Below, in pieces: positions 34,132 to 43,235 of a DNA stretch of 64,000 nt. Made by a program: the position numbers and the translations under genes. This DNA is from an uncultured Alphaproteobacteria bacterium (GTDB lineage Bacteria; Pseudomonadota; Alphaproteobacteria; Rs-D84): assembly GCA_947305255.1 (NCBI GenBank), contig CAMZDE010000001.1:1-64000 (forward strand). Direction: 5' to 3'. The first letter of the stretch is position 1. Each line of letters starts with the position of its first letter. The notes beneath the pieces are model-generated. The model was not told the origin of the DNA. It was given only the letters and a program-made list of their open reading frames with translations, and did no database searches.

Positions 34132-34140
34132 ATTATATCA
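34132..34140 (-). promoter_or_regulatory. Extended -10 promoter (TGATATAAT) of the PilL-secretin pair
   Basis: On the minus strand TGATATAAT stands 29 bp upstream of the ATG at 34103. Confidence 0.5.
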
Positions 34141-34281
34141 ATTTGACCGAATCAGTGCAAGACATAAAACACACATTTTTAATAAAAAAATAAAATTAAA
34201 AAAACATGCAAGATAAAATCGCACGAATCGATAAAACATGTTATACTAAAACCCGAAAGAATACAAAAAACAGGTAAAAAC

Positions 34282-34824
34282 ATGGAAAATACGATTATTT
34301 TAATTCTGGTTTCCGCGTCCACATTGTTCGGCTGCGTCGGAATTTTGTTTGCAATCATTTTGAACAAGCGTTCAAACGAAATGTCAAAAACACTGGTTCA
34401 CCAATACAATTTGATTGTGAAAATTCAAAATATATTGAAAAACAGAATCTCTGTGAACGACACAACTGACAAGGCTGAAATAATCTACCAAGATTTATTG
34501 CAAGATTTAATTCCAATAATGGCATCAATGGACGTTATGCCGCGTGCAACATCTGAACACCCGTTGTGGCGCGCATTGGGCGGAATTATGGATGAATACG
34601 CAAAAAATCCATTTGTTCTGGAAAAATTGCGCCGCGCAATAAAATTGGATTCAAATATCGCGCGTAACATTACACATTACCTGAACCGCGCAAACATGTT
34701 TTTACAACATATGGCAACAAATGATTCTGATGGAATATTGGCAACAACTTTCACTGACGGCCTATTGGGGCAATCTTTGACATTTTTTGCTCAGGCCCAA
34801 GCATTGGCAACAACTGATAAATGA
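34282..34824 (+). CDS. Membrane-anchored protein of unknown function upstream of sufB
   Basis: A 180-residue protein with one N-terminal membrane helix (about residues 4-27, TIILILVSASTLFGCVGILFAIIL) and a cytoplasmic helical domain. I recognise no family. Its stop overlaps the sufB start by 4 bp (ATGA), so it is translated with sufBC and may serve the same pathway. A TG-extended TATACT (about 34241-34247) is a possible promoter. Confidence 0.7.
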   Translation: MENTIILILVSASTLFGCVGILFAIILNKRSNEMSKTLVHQYNLIVKIQNILKNRISVNDTTDKAEIIYQDLLQDLIPIMASMDVMPRATSEHPLWRALGGIMDEYAKNPFVLEKLRRAIKLDSNIARNITHYLNRANMFLQHMATNDSDGILATTFTDGLLGQSLTFFAQAQALATTDK

Positions 34825-36161
34825 AACATTTGAACGAAAAACTTATTCGCGAAATATCAAAAAAGCGTCATGAACCAGAATGGTTATTGGCATGGCGAAT
34901 TGACGCGTTTCATAAATGGCAGAAAATGGTTGAACCACATTGGGCTGAAATCAACTATGATGTAATAGATTATGATTCTCTGAATTATTACAATGAACAA
35001 AAAGTAATTGATAATTCTGAATTAAAATCAACGTATGAAAAAATGGGATTGCCCGAATCTGAACAGCGCGCCCTTTTGGGAATGGCCACAGATACTGTGA
35101 TTGATAGCAAATCCGTGCATACGTCATACACCGACGAATTAAAAAGATTGGGCATAATATTTTTACCATTATCCGAAGCGGTCAAACAATATCCTGATTT
35201 GGTTCGCAAATATCTGGGGTCTGTAGTTCCAAATAACGATAATTTTTTCGCCGCATTGAACGCCGCTGTTTTTTCAGACGGAACATTTGTCTATGTTCCA
35301 AAAGATACAAAATGTCCGATTGATTTGGCCAGTTATTTTCGCATAGAAACTGCAAAAATCGGCCAATTTGAACGAACACTGATTGTCGCTGACGCGGGTG
35401 CAACTTTATCGTACATGGAAGGATGCAGCGCACCCCGCCGCCCTAACCATCAATTACATAGCGGTGTTGTTGAAATAATTGTTCACGATAATGCGCATGT
35501 AAAATATGCGACTGTGCAAAATTGGTATGCGGGCGATTCCGCCGTATACAACGATTTTGACAAAACACAAAATGGCATATTAAATTTCGTTACAAAACGT
35601 GGAAAATGCTTTAACAATGCCGGATTGGATTGGACACAGATTGAGATAGGATCCAGTGCAACATGGAAATATCCATCAACAATTTTAGAGGGAGATAATT
35701 CGCATAGTGATTTTTATTCTCTGTCAATTACGCGCGGCACGCAACAGGCGGACACAGGAACAAAAATGATTCATTTGGGTGACAACACCAAATCAAATAT
35801 TGTTTCATACGGTGTGGCAACTGGTCATTCGCGTCAAACGTTTCGTAGTCTGGTTTTATTTTCCGGTCACAACGGCAAAAACGCCTGTAAATGTGATAGT
35901 CGTATCATCGGAAATTCTGCGACCGCGAATACGATACCAACCGTTGTGCATAACAACGCGACGAACGAACAATCCCACGAAGCGACAACCGGTGCAATCG
36001 ATGCAGACGCCCTGCTCTATCTGGAACAAAGCGGTATTGATACAGACGACGCAATCGCTTTGATTGTCGGTTCCATGGCATCGCCCATAATATCCAGATT
36101 ACCAATGGAATTTTTGGTAGAATCAAAACAACTTATACAAATGGCATTAAAAAAAGAATAA
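34821..36161 (+). CDS. sufB: Fe-S cluster assembly scaffold SufB
   Basis: SufB is the scaffold on which the SUF machinery builds Fe-S clusters. The 446-residue protein shows VYVPKDTKCPIDLASYFRI, GQFERTLIVADAGATLSYMEGCSAP, VKYATVQNW, the Cys-containing KCDSRIIG (equivalent of E. coli C405) and SHEATTGAI with the ligand Glu. It is somewhat shorter than E. coli SufB. Overlap with the upstream gene and a 5-bp gap to sufC indicate an operon. No sufD is present in the window. Confidence 0.93.
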   Translation: MKHLNEKLIREISKKRHEPEWLLAWRIDAFHKWQKMVEPHWAEINYDVIDYDSLNYYNEQKVIDNSELKSTYEKMGLPESEQRALLGMATDTVIDSKSVHTSYTDELKRLGIIFLPLSEAVKQYPDLVRKYLGSVVPNNDNFFAALNAAVFSDGTFVYVPKDTKCPIDLASYFRIETAKIGQFERTLIVADAGATLSYMEGCSAPRRPNHQLHSGVVEIIVHDNAHVKYATVQNWYAGDSAVYNDFDKTQNGILNFVTKRGKCFNNAGLDWTQIEIGSSATWKYPSTILEGDNSHSDFYSLSITRGTQQADTGTKMIHLGDNTKSNIVSYGVATGHSRQTFRSLVLFSGHNGKNACKCDSRIIGNSATANTIPTVVHNNATNEQSHEATTGAIDADALLYLEQSGIDTDDAIALIVGSMASPIISRLPMEFLVESKQLIQMALKKE

Positions 36162-36166
36162 ATAAA

Positions 36167-36844
36167 ATGTTAGAAATAAAAAATCTTTGTGTATCACTAG
36201 ATAAAAAACCATTATTGACCGATATAAATATGGTTGTGCATGACGGCGCCCGCCATAGAATTGCCGGACATAACGGTTCTGGAAAATCAACATTGGTGAA
36301 CGTTATCGCTGGAAACCCGATGTATACAATCGATAGTGGTAAAATATTATTCAATGGAATTGATATAACAAAAGAAAACACAACAACGCGTGCATTGATG
36401 GGCATTTTTTTGGGCGCACAAAATGTACCTGAAATCCCTGGGCTGACGATTTTAAGTTTCTTAAAACATTCAATGATTGCACACAAACATTTTGATTCAG
36501 CCCAAGATTTATCCATGGGTGAATTCCTTGAAAAATTAGAAGCGGCACGCGAACAATTACACATACCCAAAGAATGGCTTAACCGTTGCATAAACGTCGG
36601 TTTTTCAGGTGGCGAACGCAAACGCATTATGTTATTACGATTGATTTTAACCAATCCAAAACTCGCTATTTTGGACGAACCGGATTCGGGGGCCGATGCC
36701 GATGTTCAACAGCAAATTATTGACGTAATAAACAATATGCCGAACACGACATTTTTGTTCATTTCACATCAAAATGGTTTTTCGTCGAAAATTGATGTAT
36801 CTGAAACAACCACTTTGAATGATGGACGAATTGTGATAGAATAA
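36167..36844 (+). CDS. sufC: Fe-S assembly ATPase SufC
   Basis: SufC is the ABC-type ATPase that binds SufB and drives cluster assembly. Walker A GHNGSGKST (about residues 35-43), signature FSGGERKR and Walker B LAILDEPDSGAD are visible. The usual SufC Walker B is LDE(I/T)DSGLD, so the DEPDSGAD form is a slight variant. The length (225 aa) is short but normal. It is co-transcribed with sufB. Confidence 0.92.
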   Translation: MLEIKNLCVSLDKKPLLTDINMVVHDGARHRIAGHNGSGKSTLVNVIAGNPMYTIDSGKILFNGIDITKENTTTRALMGIFLGAQNVPEIPGLTILSFLKHSMIAHKHFDSAQDLSMGEFLEKLEAAREQLHIPKEWLNRCINVGFSGGERKRIMLLRLILTNPKLAILDEPDSGADADVQQQIIDVINNMPNTTFLFISHQNGFSSKIDVSETTTLNDGRIVIE

Positions 36845-36874
36845 TAGTAACCCTATAACCAAAGGATGAAAATT

Positions 36875-37777
36875 ATGCCAGCAAAAAAACAAATTAAAAA
36901 ATCTGTAAAAACGCGGACAACGGGCGCAAAAACGATCAAAGCAAAGAACAATTCTTTGCGCGCATGGCTGTTTGATAAACCAGTTATGTTTGCCCTGTTA
37001 TCTTTCACTGTATCGGTTCTGATAACATTTTTGTATTCGGTAATATCCGCAGTGTTTAATATATCTGCAACGACACCATTGGTATTTTTATTGGTCATCG
37101 CTTTCTGTTGGACAATATATTATATGATAAAAAAATTGCCACATAACGATATGTATCGCGACGATTTTATCGCGATAACAAACGGGTGCAGTTTAATTAC
37201 TATATTGATTCCAATTATTACATTGTTCGCTGTGGGATATGACGCGCGCATATTGCAGTATAGATTTATGTGGCTTTACGCATATCATCCTGTGACTTTG
37301 TGGGTTATTGGTATTTTTGCAGTATTGCTATACCTCTATGTGTTTGGCGTCACAGTATCTAATATTTACGCAAAATATAAACGCGCAACACAAATCGGCA
37401 TATCAAAGAAAATGGTTATCGCAACTATGCCATTTGCGTTTCTGTTGGCGTGGACACCAGGGTATTTGATTCCAGATTCTAAACGTAATTCTAATCTGAC
37501 AATCAAATCAAAATGGTATGCAAAATTCAACAAATGGGTTGTGGCAAACGCAACAAATACTTTGTTCATGTTCTTGCTCTTTGTTTTGTTGAATAATCTG
37601 TTTTCTGGGATTTTGTCATTATTGCTGACGGGTGGATTACTTGTAATCTATGCATTATGGAATTTGAAATATAAAAACAAATTTATGAAAACCATAAACC
37701 AAAATTATGCTTGGGTTGCCGTAGGCATCAACGTCGCAATCTTGCTTATCGCACTGTTGCGTATGTTGTTACGTTAA
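36875..37777 (+). CDS. Polytopic membrane protein of unknown function
   Basis: A 300-residue protein with a Lys-rich cytoplasmic N-terminus (PAKKQIKKSVKTRT) and about eight hydrophobic helices. The ATG at 36875 is chosen because AAAGGA (36861-36866) lies 8 bases upstream and overlaps the earlier in-frame ATG at 36866. No family is recognised. It lies between sufC and an AI-2E-type transporter gene in the same direction. Confidence 0.72.
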   Translation: MPAKKQIKKSVKTRTTGAKTIKAKNNSLRAWLFDKPVMFALLSFTVSVLITFLYSVISAVFNISATTPLVFLLVIAFCWTIYYMIKKLPHNDMYRDDFIAITNGCSLITILIPIITLFAVGYDARILQYRFMWLYAYHPVTLWVIGIFAVLLYLYVFGVTVSNIYAKYKRATQIGISKKMVIATMPFAFLLAWTPGYLIPDSKRNSNLTIKSKWYAKFNKWVVANATNTLFMFLLFVLLNNLFSGILSLLLTGGLLVIYALWNLKYKNKFMKTINQNYAWVAVGINVAILLIALLRMLLR

Positions 37778-37803
37778 AACGAAAAAATCAGGGGCTTTTG
37801 AAA

Positions 37804-38850
37804 ATGCATAATGTGATAACTGTTTTGGCAATAATATTTTGTCTGTGGATTGGTCGTTCACTTTTTATTCCACTGTTGGTCGCAACATTTTTGTGGTATT
37901 TAATGAACGCTATCGCTGCGTATTATAGACGTATTATGCCATGTTATCGGGACAATGCGTGTTCATATAAACATTTAAGCGTTGCCTATGATTGGTTATC
38001 AAAGATATTGTCTGTATTAACAGTGGGGCTGTTTTTGTATCTATTTGCAACACAAATAAAACCTATGTTATGGGAATTATACAATGCAACCCCTGTGTTA
38101 CAGCAAAAATTATTAGTATTTTCACAATTCATATCGAATAAAATTGGAATTGGTTTTGATATAAATCTGGTTCCAAACCTGCCCCAAATTGCCAGCATTA
38201 TTGGTTCATCTCTTGCTGGATTGGCGACATCAACCGGAATGGTCATTATATATTTAATATTTATGTTCATTGAACAGAAAGCTTTTGCGAAAAAAATTGA
38301 TTCATTACCATTATCAAAAATCAAAGCAAAAAAATTACGCTATATTTTGACCAGCATTGATGAAAATATGAAAAAGTTTTTATTCACCAAAACGGCGATT
38401 TCTGCCGCCACAGGCGTCACATCATACATATTGTTAAAAATTATAGGTCTGGAATACGCCAGCGTTTGGGCATTTATCCTTTTCTTGTTGAACTATATCC
38501 CAACAATCGGTTCGATTTTGGCATGCGCGTTGCCGATTGCATATGCGTTAATCAGTCACGACACATGGCATGTTCCAGTATTCACAACAATCGCTTTGGT
38601 GTTCGTAGAAACGGTGTTCGGGAACATATTGGATCCGAAAATCACAGGTCGAACATTAAACCTATCGTCACTGGCCATTCTTATTAATTTGGTATTTTGG
38701 GGAATGTTGTGGGGACCGGCCGGAATGTTCTTTAGTGTGCCTATATTGGTCGCGCTATACGTGACAACCGCGCAATTCGAATCAACACGTTGGATTGCGA
38801 CATTATTGTCCGCAGATGGTAAAATCCCAGACGAAACACAAAGTGATTAA
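37804..38850 (+). CDS. AI-2E family (PerM/YdiK) membrane protein
   Basis: A 348-residue protein with the AI-2E/UPF0118 layout. Two N-terminal helices are followed by a soluble coiled region (about 75-160), a helix near VIIYLIFMFIEQKAF, and a C-terminal helical bundle with FLLNYIPTIGSILA and NILDPKITGRTLNLSSLAI, the family's most conserved stretch. Members are linked to export of small molecules, but the substrate is unknown. The ATG at 37804 begins the conserved part. The stop codon shares TTAA with the ruvX stop on the other strand. Confidence 0.87.
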   Translation: MHNVITVLAIIFCLWIGRSLFIPLLVATFLWYLMNAIAAYYRRIMPCYRDNACSYKHLSVAYDWLSKILSVLTVGLFLYLFATQIKPMLWELYNATPVLQQKLLVFSQFISNKIGIGFDINLVPNLPQIASIIGSSLAGLATSTGMVIIYLIFMFIEQKAFAKKIDSLPLSKIKAKKLRYILTSIDENMKKFLFTKTAISAATGVTSYILLKIIGLEYASVWAFILFLLNYIPTIGSILACALPIAYALISHDTWHVPVFTTIALVFVETVFGNILDPKITGRTLNLSSLAILINLVFWGMLWGPAGMFFSVPILVALYVTTAQFESTRWIATLLSADGKIPDETQSD

Positions 38851-39293
38851 TTTCGCCGCAAAAGGCTTATTGCGTTTTCCAAAATAACACGCGCCGCCAA
38901 AGAATCCAATTCTGCCTTGATTTTTGCGACGTTTGTTTTACCCATATCTTGTTGCGCCGCCAAACTTGTCAGATTTTCTTCGACAAACAAAATTGGCAGA
39001 TTTATTTGCGCCGCCAAAGATTCTGTAAAATCACGAACCATTTTGGTAGTATCTGAATCAGAACCGTCCGAATACACCGGCAATCCAATAACAACACCGA
39101 CCGCGCCCTCTTCCTGTATCAAGTCCAAAACAGCCCCCACCAATTCAGATTGTGATTTAACATCTATTTGGGGGCGCACAAAAACAAAATCACGCGTTTC
39201 ATCAGACACAGCAACGCCGCATCTGCGCAGTCCCCAATCCAAACCAATAATGCGCCCAACGCGCGGAAAATCCTTGTAATTATTAAAATTCAT
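38847..39293 (-). CDS. ruvX: Pre-16S rRNA nuclease / Holliday junction resolvase-like RuvX (YqgF)
   Basis: A 148-residue RNase-H-fold protein. Seen are IGLDWGLRRCGVAVSD with the first catalytic Asp, VIGLPVYSDGSDS, FVEENLTS with the Glu, and DSLAARVILENAI with the last Asp. Family members trim the 5' end of 16S rRNA. The ATG at 39293 fits the conserved start. Its first codons overlap the gatC promoter on the other strand. Confidence 0.9.
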   Translation of the reverse strand: MNFNNYKDFPRVGRIIGLDWGLRRCGVAVSDETRDFVFVRPQIDVKSQSELVGAVLDLIQEEGAVGVVIGLPVYSDGSDSDTTKMVRDFTESLAAQINLPILFVEENLTSLAAQQDMGKTNVAKIKAELDSLAARVILENAISLLRRN

Positions 39294-39301
39294 TGTATAA
39301 T
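39274..39301 (+). promoter_or_regulatory. gatC promoter within the start of ruvX
   Basis: TTGTAA (39274-39279), a 16-bp spacer and TATAAT (39296-39301) lead to gatC at 39333. The -35 element lies inside the first codons of ruvX on the opposite strand. Confidence 0.6.
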
Positions 39302-39332
39302 TGCCTTTACTACAAAAATAATAGGATTCAAA

Positions 39333-39629
39333 ATGGCATTTAGCAAGCAACAATTAAAAAAATTTGCAAATTTAATCAAAATTGAAATATCTGATGAACA
39401 ACTAGAATCCATGAACATTGATTCCGTTGTTGAATGGTTGGATAAATTACAAAAAATCGATACAACCGGCGTTAAACCAATGTTATCACCGGCCGAACAT
39501 AAATTGCCATTACGCGACGACGTTGTCACTGAACCAAATATGCGTGACGCAATTCTTGCAAACGATCCGGACAAAGCCGGCGTATCACGTGGCTATTTCG
39601 CAGTGCCAAAGGTTATGGATGGCGATTAA
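39333..39629 (+). CDS. gatC: Asp/Glu-tRNA(Asn/Gln) amidotransferase subunit C
   Basis: GatC is the small subunit that holds GatA and GatB together. The 98-residue protein has the expected helical N-terminus, VEWLDKLQKIDTTGVKPM and the C-terminal LPLRDDVVTEPNMRDAILANDP that wraps GatA. AGGA lies upstream of the ATG at 39333. It is separated from gatA by a small unknown gene. Confidence 0.93.
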   Translation: MAFSKQQLKKFANLIKIEISDEQLESMNIDSVVEWLDKLQKIDTTGVKPMLSPAEHKLPLRDDVVTEPNMRDAILANDPDKAGVSRGYFAVPKVMDGD

Positions 39630-39694
39630 AAATACCATCACACAAATAACAAGCAAATTACATTTACTAAATAAAAATTGAGGAATATTAAATT

Positions 39695-39937
39695 ATGCAA
39701 TACATTGTCAAAGATCAAATATCTGTGTCACCACTTAACGAAAATTATCAACAATGCGATACAGAACACGCAAAATACCAGTTGGAAATTTATGGTGTTA
39801 AATCCAATGTTAACCCAAAGGTTGCGGTGGTTCGTAATTTTAACAACAACCGTTTTTCGCACCCTATAAATTCTAAGGTGTGCGTGTCTGCACCATGTTA
39901 TACAAACGGTATTTTATTGGAACAAATTCAAAGATAA
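39695..39937 (+). CDS. Small hypothetical protein between gatC and gatA
   Basis: An 80-residue protein without signal peptide or membrane helix. It has three Cys and an Asn-rich centre (VRNFNNNRFSHPINSK). TGAGGAA is upstream of the ATG. I recognise no family. Being embedded in the gat operon suggests co-expression but not a related function. It could be a lineage-specific gene. Confidence 0.6.
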   Translation: MQYIVKDQISVSPLNENYQQCDTEHAKYQLEIYGVKSNVNPKVAVVRNFNNNRFSHPINSKVCVSAPCYTNGILLEQIQR

Positions 39938-39987
39938 GAAATTGTTTGCTGATAAATACAAAGATACAGAAAGATAGGAAAACAAAT

Positions 39988-41457
39988 ATGATAAACCTGA
40001 CCATAATTGACGCATTAAAGAAATTGAAATCGCGCGAAATCGGCGCTTTGGAATTGATGCAGGCGCATTTAGACAGGATTGAAAAATATAATCCTGAATT
40101 AAACGCGTATATTACTGTCACGCGCGAACGTGCGCTGAATGACGCGACTGCGGCGGCCGAACGCATTGCAAATGGTACTGCGCGTCCATTGGACGGCATT
40201 CCAATCGCGATGAAAGATTTGTTCGCAACACGTGGTATTCGCACAACTGCGGCGTCAAGAATGCTCGAAAATTTTGTTCCTGAATACGAATCCACAATTT
40301 CACAAAAATTTATTGATGCGGGTTCTGTGTTGTTGGGTAAATCAAATCTTGATGAATTCGCGATGGGAACATTTTCTAAAACATCTTATTTCGGCGCACC
40401 TGTCAATCCATGGCAACGCGAACATAAATTGACCGCCGGCGGTTCATCAGGTGGTTCAACATCTGCGGTCGCATCTGGAATGGCAATGGGTGCAACAGGT
40501 ACAGATACTGGCGGTTCGATTCGTTTTCCATGTTCAATAACAGGATTGGTTGGCGTTAAACCAACCTATGGTTTGTGTTCACGTTGGGGCTGTGTAGCAT
40601 TCGCATCCAGTCTTGACACACCTGGCCCAATTGCGCGCACTGTCGATGATGCGGCATTGTTATTATCGGTTATGGCGGGACACGATGCCAAAGATTCAAC
40701 ATCTGCACCAAACGCAAAATTCGACATTGATGGCGAATTACAACCAATATTGGGCGATGGCAAAAAACTGCGCATCGGCGTTATCAAAGAATTTAATTCA
40801 GTTCAAATTTCCGAAGACATGAAAAAACTATTTGAACAACGCGTCAGCGATTTAAAATCTATGGGTGCCGAAATAGTAGAAGTTTCTATTCCAAACGTTT
40901 TGGATGCATTGGCAGCATACTATATTATCGCCCCAGCCGAAGCGTCATCAAATCTGGCGCGATATGACGGTATGAGATACGGCCTGCGCGTCGAAGGTGT
41001 TGATTTAGAAGACACATACAAAAAAACACGCGCTGCAGGTTTTGGCACAGAAGTCCAATGCCGTATGTTGATTGGCACCGCGGTTTTGTCATCTGAATCA
41101 TATGAAGTTTATTTTATGCAGGCTGCACGTGTTCGTCGTATGATATCAGATGCATTTAACAATGCATTTGATAAATGTGATTTAATTGTTTGCCCATCTG
41201 GTGCAAATACAGCCCTGCCATTGGATTCTGATTTGACGCCACTTGAATATTATGCACTTGATTTGTTCACTGTCGCGATGAATCTGGCGGGGGTTCCGGC
41301 TGTATCCGTTCCATGTGGATTGGCATCAAACGGATTGCCATTAGGTATGCAAGTTGTCGGACGTCGTTTCGACGATATGCGTGTTTTACAATTGGCAAAA
41401 CACATTGAAACCGCTGCGAACGTTGACAATCGTCCAACAGTAATCATGGGTGAATAA
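39988..41457 (+). CDS. gatA: Asp/Glu-tRNA(Asn/Gln) amidotransferase subunit A
   Basis: GatA is the amidase that releases ammonia from glutamine for transamidation of Glu-tRNA(Gln) and Asp-tRNA(Asn). The Ser-cisSer-Lys triad is visible as K76 (GIPIAMKDLF), the GGSSGGS loop (151-157) and S177 (TGTDTGGSIRFP). The length (489 aa) is normal. The ATG at 39988 has ATAGGAA upstream. Its presence suggests that the organism may lack GlnRS or AsnRS. Confidence 0.95.
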   Translation: MINLTIIDALKKLKSREIGALELMQAHLDRIEKYNPELNAYITVTRERALNDATAAAERIANGTARPLDGIPIAMKDLFATRGIRTTAASRMLENFVPEYESTISQKFIDAGSVLLGKSNLDEFAMGTFSKTSYFGAPVNPWQREHKLTAGGSSGGSTSAVASGMAMGATGTDTGGSIRFPCSITGLVGVKPTYGLCSRWGCVAFASSLDTPGPIARTVDDAALLLSVMAGHDAKDSTSAPNAKFDIDGELQPILGDGKKLRIGVIKEFNSVQISEDMKKLFEQRVSDLKSMGAEIVEVSIPNVLDALAAYYIIAPAEASSNLARYDGMRYGLRVEGVDLEDTYKKTRAAGFGTEVQCRMLIGTAVLSSESYEVYFMQAARVRRMISDAFNNAFDKCDLIVCPSGANTALPLDSDLTPLEYYALDLFTVAMNLAGVPAVSVPCGLASNGLPLGMQVVGRRFDDMRVLQLAKHIETAANVDNRPTVIMGE

Positions 41458-41476
41458 ATAATGTCGAGAAAATTTG

Positions 41477-41605
41477 GCAATAAAAAAATGGTGGCCAGAA
41501 GTGGAATCGAACCACTGAGTAGTGGGATTTTTGCGTACATTGATTCTATATCGGAAAAATTCTGCAATAAAAAAATGGTGGCCAGAAGTGGAATCGAACC
41601 ACTGA
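41477..41605. repeat. 42-bp direct repeat containing the 3' end of tRNA-Phe
   Basis: The segment 41477-41518 is repeated at 41564-41605, offset by 87 bp. The repeat covers a GCAATAAAAAAA stretch, the CCA end, the acceptor 3' strand and most of the T arm of tRNA-Phe. Such duplicated tRNA 3' ends are typical scars of site-specific integration or of tandem slippage. Confidence 0.85.
41489..41518 (-). pseudogene. Partial tRNA-Phe 3' end (remnant)
   Basis: This 30-bp piece is identical to the CCA end, acceptor 3' strand and T-arm of the complete tRNA-Phe 87 bp away. It has no D arm or anticodon arm and cannot fold as a tRNA. Confidence 0.8.
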
Positions 41606-41651
41606 CACAGGGATTTTCAGTCCCTTGCTCTACCAACTGAGCTATCTGGCC
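41576..41651 (-). tRNA. tRNA-Phe (GAA)
   Basis: A complete 76-nt tRNA on the minus strand, with encoded CCA. The acceptor stem GGCCAGA/TCTGGCC, D arm GCTC/GAGC, anticodon stem GGGA/TCCC with loop CTGAAAA (anticodon GAA, Phe) and T loop TTCGATT are all paired as expected. It lies opposite to and between gatA and gatB. Confidence 0.95.
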
Positions 41652-41705
41652 ATCCGTGGGACACATAATAAAGTATAAAAAAACAAAAAGCAAGGAAAAA
41701 TAAAA

Positions 41706-43232
41706 ATGTTTACAATCAAAGGCAAAACAACAGATTGGGAAATAGTAATCGGACTGGAAACACATATCGAAGTCTTGTCCAATAGTAAAATTTTCAGCGG
41801 CGCATCTGCTGACTACAATCCGACGGTTGCCCCGAATACTCAGGCATGTATGGTTGACGTTGCGATGCCTGGAATGTTGCCAGTATTAAACAAATATTGC
41901 GTTGAACAGGCGATTAAATTCGGCCTTGGAATAAACGCTGAAATTTCCAGACACAGCCGTTTTGCCCGCAAACAATATTTTTACCCTGACCTGCCCCAAG
42001 GATACCAGATTTCTCAGCCTGCCGAAGAACCACCAGTTGTTGGCCGCGGTTGGGTTGAAATTATCGGCGATGATGGGAATCCTAAAAAGATTTTAATTGA
42101 ACGCGCCCATTTGGAACAAGACGCAGGGAAATTAAAACACGACATGCATCCTACAAAATCAATGGCGGATTATAATCGCACTGGGGTAACATTGCTTGAA
42201 ATCGTGACATTTTTAGATGTTAAAAATCCTGAAAACAATTCATATATAACGTCCCCAGACGAAGCGGAAAAATATTTGCGTGAAATACGCGAAATCGCAC
42301 GCGCACTGGGCGTATCAAAGGCAAACATGGAAGAAGGCTCTATGCGCGCCGATGTCAATGTTTCTGTGCGTCCAGTTGGTGCAAAATATTTTAACGAACG
42401 TTGCGAAATCAAAAACATGGTGTCTTTTAAATTTATTAAAACCGCCATTGAATACGAAGCGCGCCGTCAAATTGAGATACTTGAAAACGGCGGAACAATC
42501 GAACGCAATACTATGCGTTATAACCAAGGCGACGGCACAACATCCGTATTGCGCAGCAAAGAAGACGCTCTTGATTATCGCTATTTCCCAGATCCTGATT
42601 TATTGGAATTGGAAATCAGCGACGACGACATCGAACGCATTCGTAAAACAATGCCTGAATTACCGGCTACAACGCGCGCACGTTATATCAATGAATATGG
42701 ATTATCTGAATACGACGCCGCACGTTTAACCGAAACGACAGACATTTCAAAATGGTATGACACCGCAGTTGACGGCAATGTAAAACGCGCAAAACCTGTC
42801 GCGAACTGGCTGATTTCTGAATTATTCGCACATCCTGAAAATATCGATATTGAAAATAAAATTACTGAAAATACCGACCCAGATGCACCGCGTATTATTA
42901 CACCGGCAAATTTGGCTGAAATGGTTGATATGATTGCATCGAATGAAATCAATGGGAAACAGGCCAAAGATATATTTATCAAAATGTTAGACGGCGAACG
43001 CGGCACAATTCATGAAATCGCAGATAAATACGGCATGAAACAAATTACAGATACATCTGCAATCGAATCGGCTGTGGACGAAGTTATCGCGAACAACCCG
43101 TCTCAGGTTGAGCAATATAAATCGGGTAAGGTCGGATTATTGGGATTCTTTGTCGGCAACGTGATGAAGGCGACACATGGTCAGGCAAACCCAGCGATGG
43201 TAAGTGATTTATTAAAACAAAAATTAGGGTAA
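41706..43232 (+). CDS. gatB: Asp/Glu-tRNA(Asn/Gln) amidotransferase subunit B
   Basis: GatB activates the tRNA-bound carboxylate and receives ammonia from GatA. The 508-residue protein begins with the signature VIGLETHIEVLSNSKIFSG, has YFYPDLPQGYQISQ and RADVNVSVRPVGA, and ends with a YqeY-like tail domain (VEQYKSGKVGLLGFFVGNVMKATHGQANP in outline). The intervening minus-strand tRNA-Phe suggests that gatB may have its own promoter. Confidence 0.95.
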   Translation: MFTIKGKTTDWEIVIGLETHIEVLSNSKIFSGASADYNPTVAPNTQACMVDVAMPGMLPVLNKYCVEQAIKFGLGINAEISRHSRFARKQYFYPDLPQGYQISQPAEEPPVVGRGWVEIIGDDGNPKKILIERAHLEQDAGKLKHDMHPTKSMADYNRTGVTLLEIVTFLDVKNPENNSYITSPDEAEKYLREIREIARALGVSKANMEEGSMRADVNVSVRPVGAKYFNERCEIKNMVSFKFIKTAIEYEARRQIEILENGGTIERNTMRYNQGDGTTSVLRSKEDALDYRYFPDPDLLELEISDDDIERIRKTMPELPATTRARYINEYGLSEYDAARLTETTDISKWYDTAVDGNVKRAKPVANWLISELFAHPENIDIENKITENTDPDAPRIITPANLAEMVDMIASNEINGKQAKDIFIKMLDGERGTIHEIADKYGMKQITDTSAIESAVDEVIANNPSQVEQYKSGKVGLLGFFVGNVMKATHGQANPAMVSDLLKQKLG

Positions 43233-43235
43233 TCG

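Noticed and set aside
41250..41765. 171-codon minus-strand ORF across gatA end, tRNA-Phe and gatB start
   Set aside because: It is created by the complement of gatA and the tRNA repeats. It contains the duplicated tRNA ends translated twice and shows no ribosome site.
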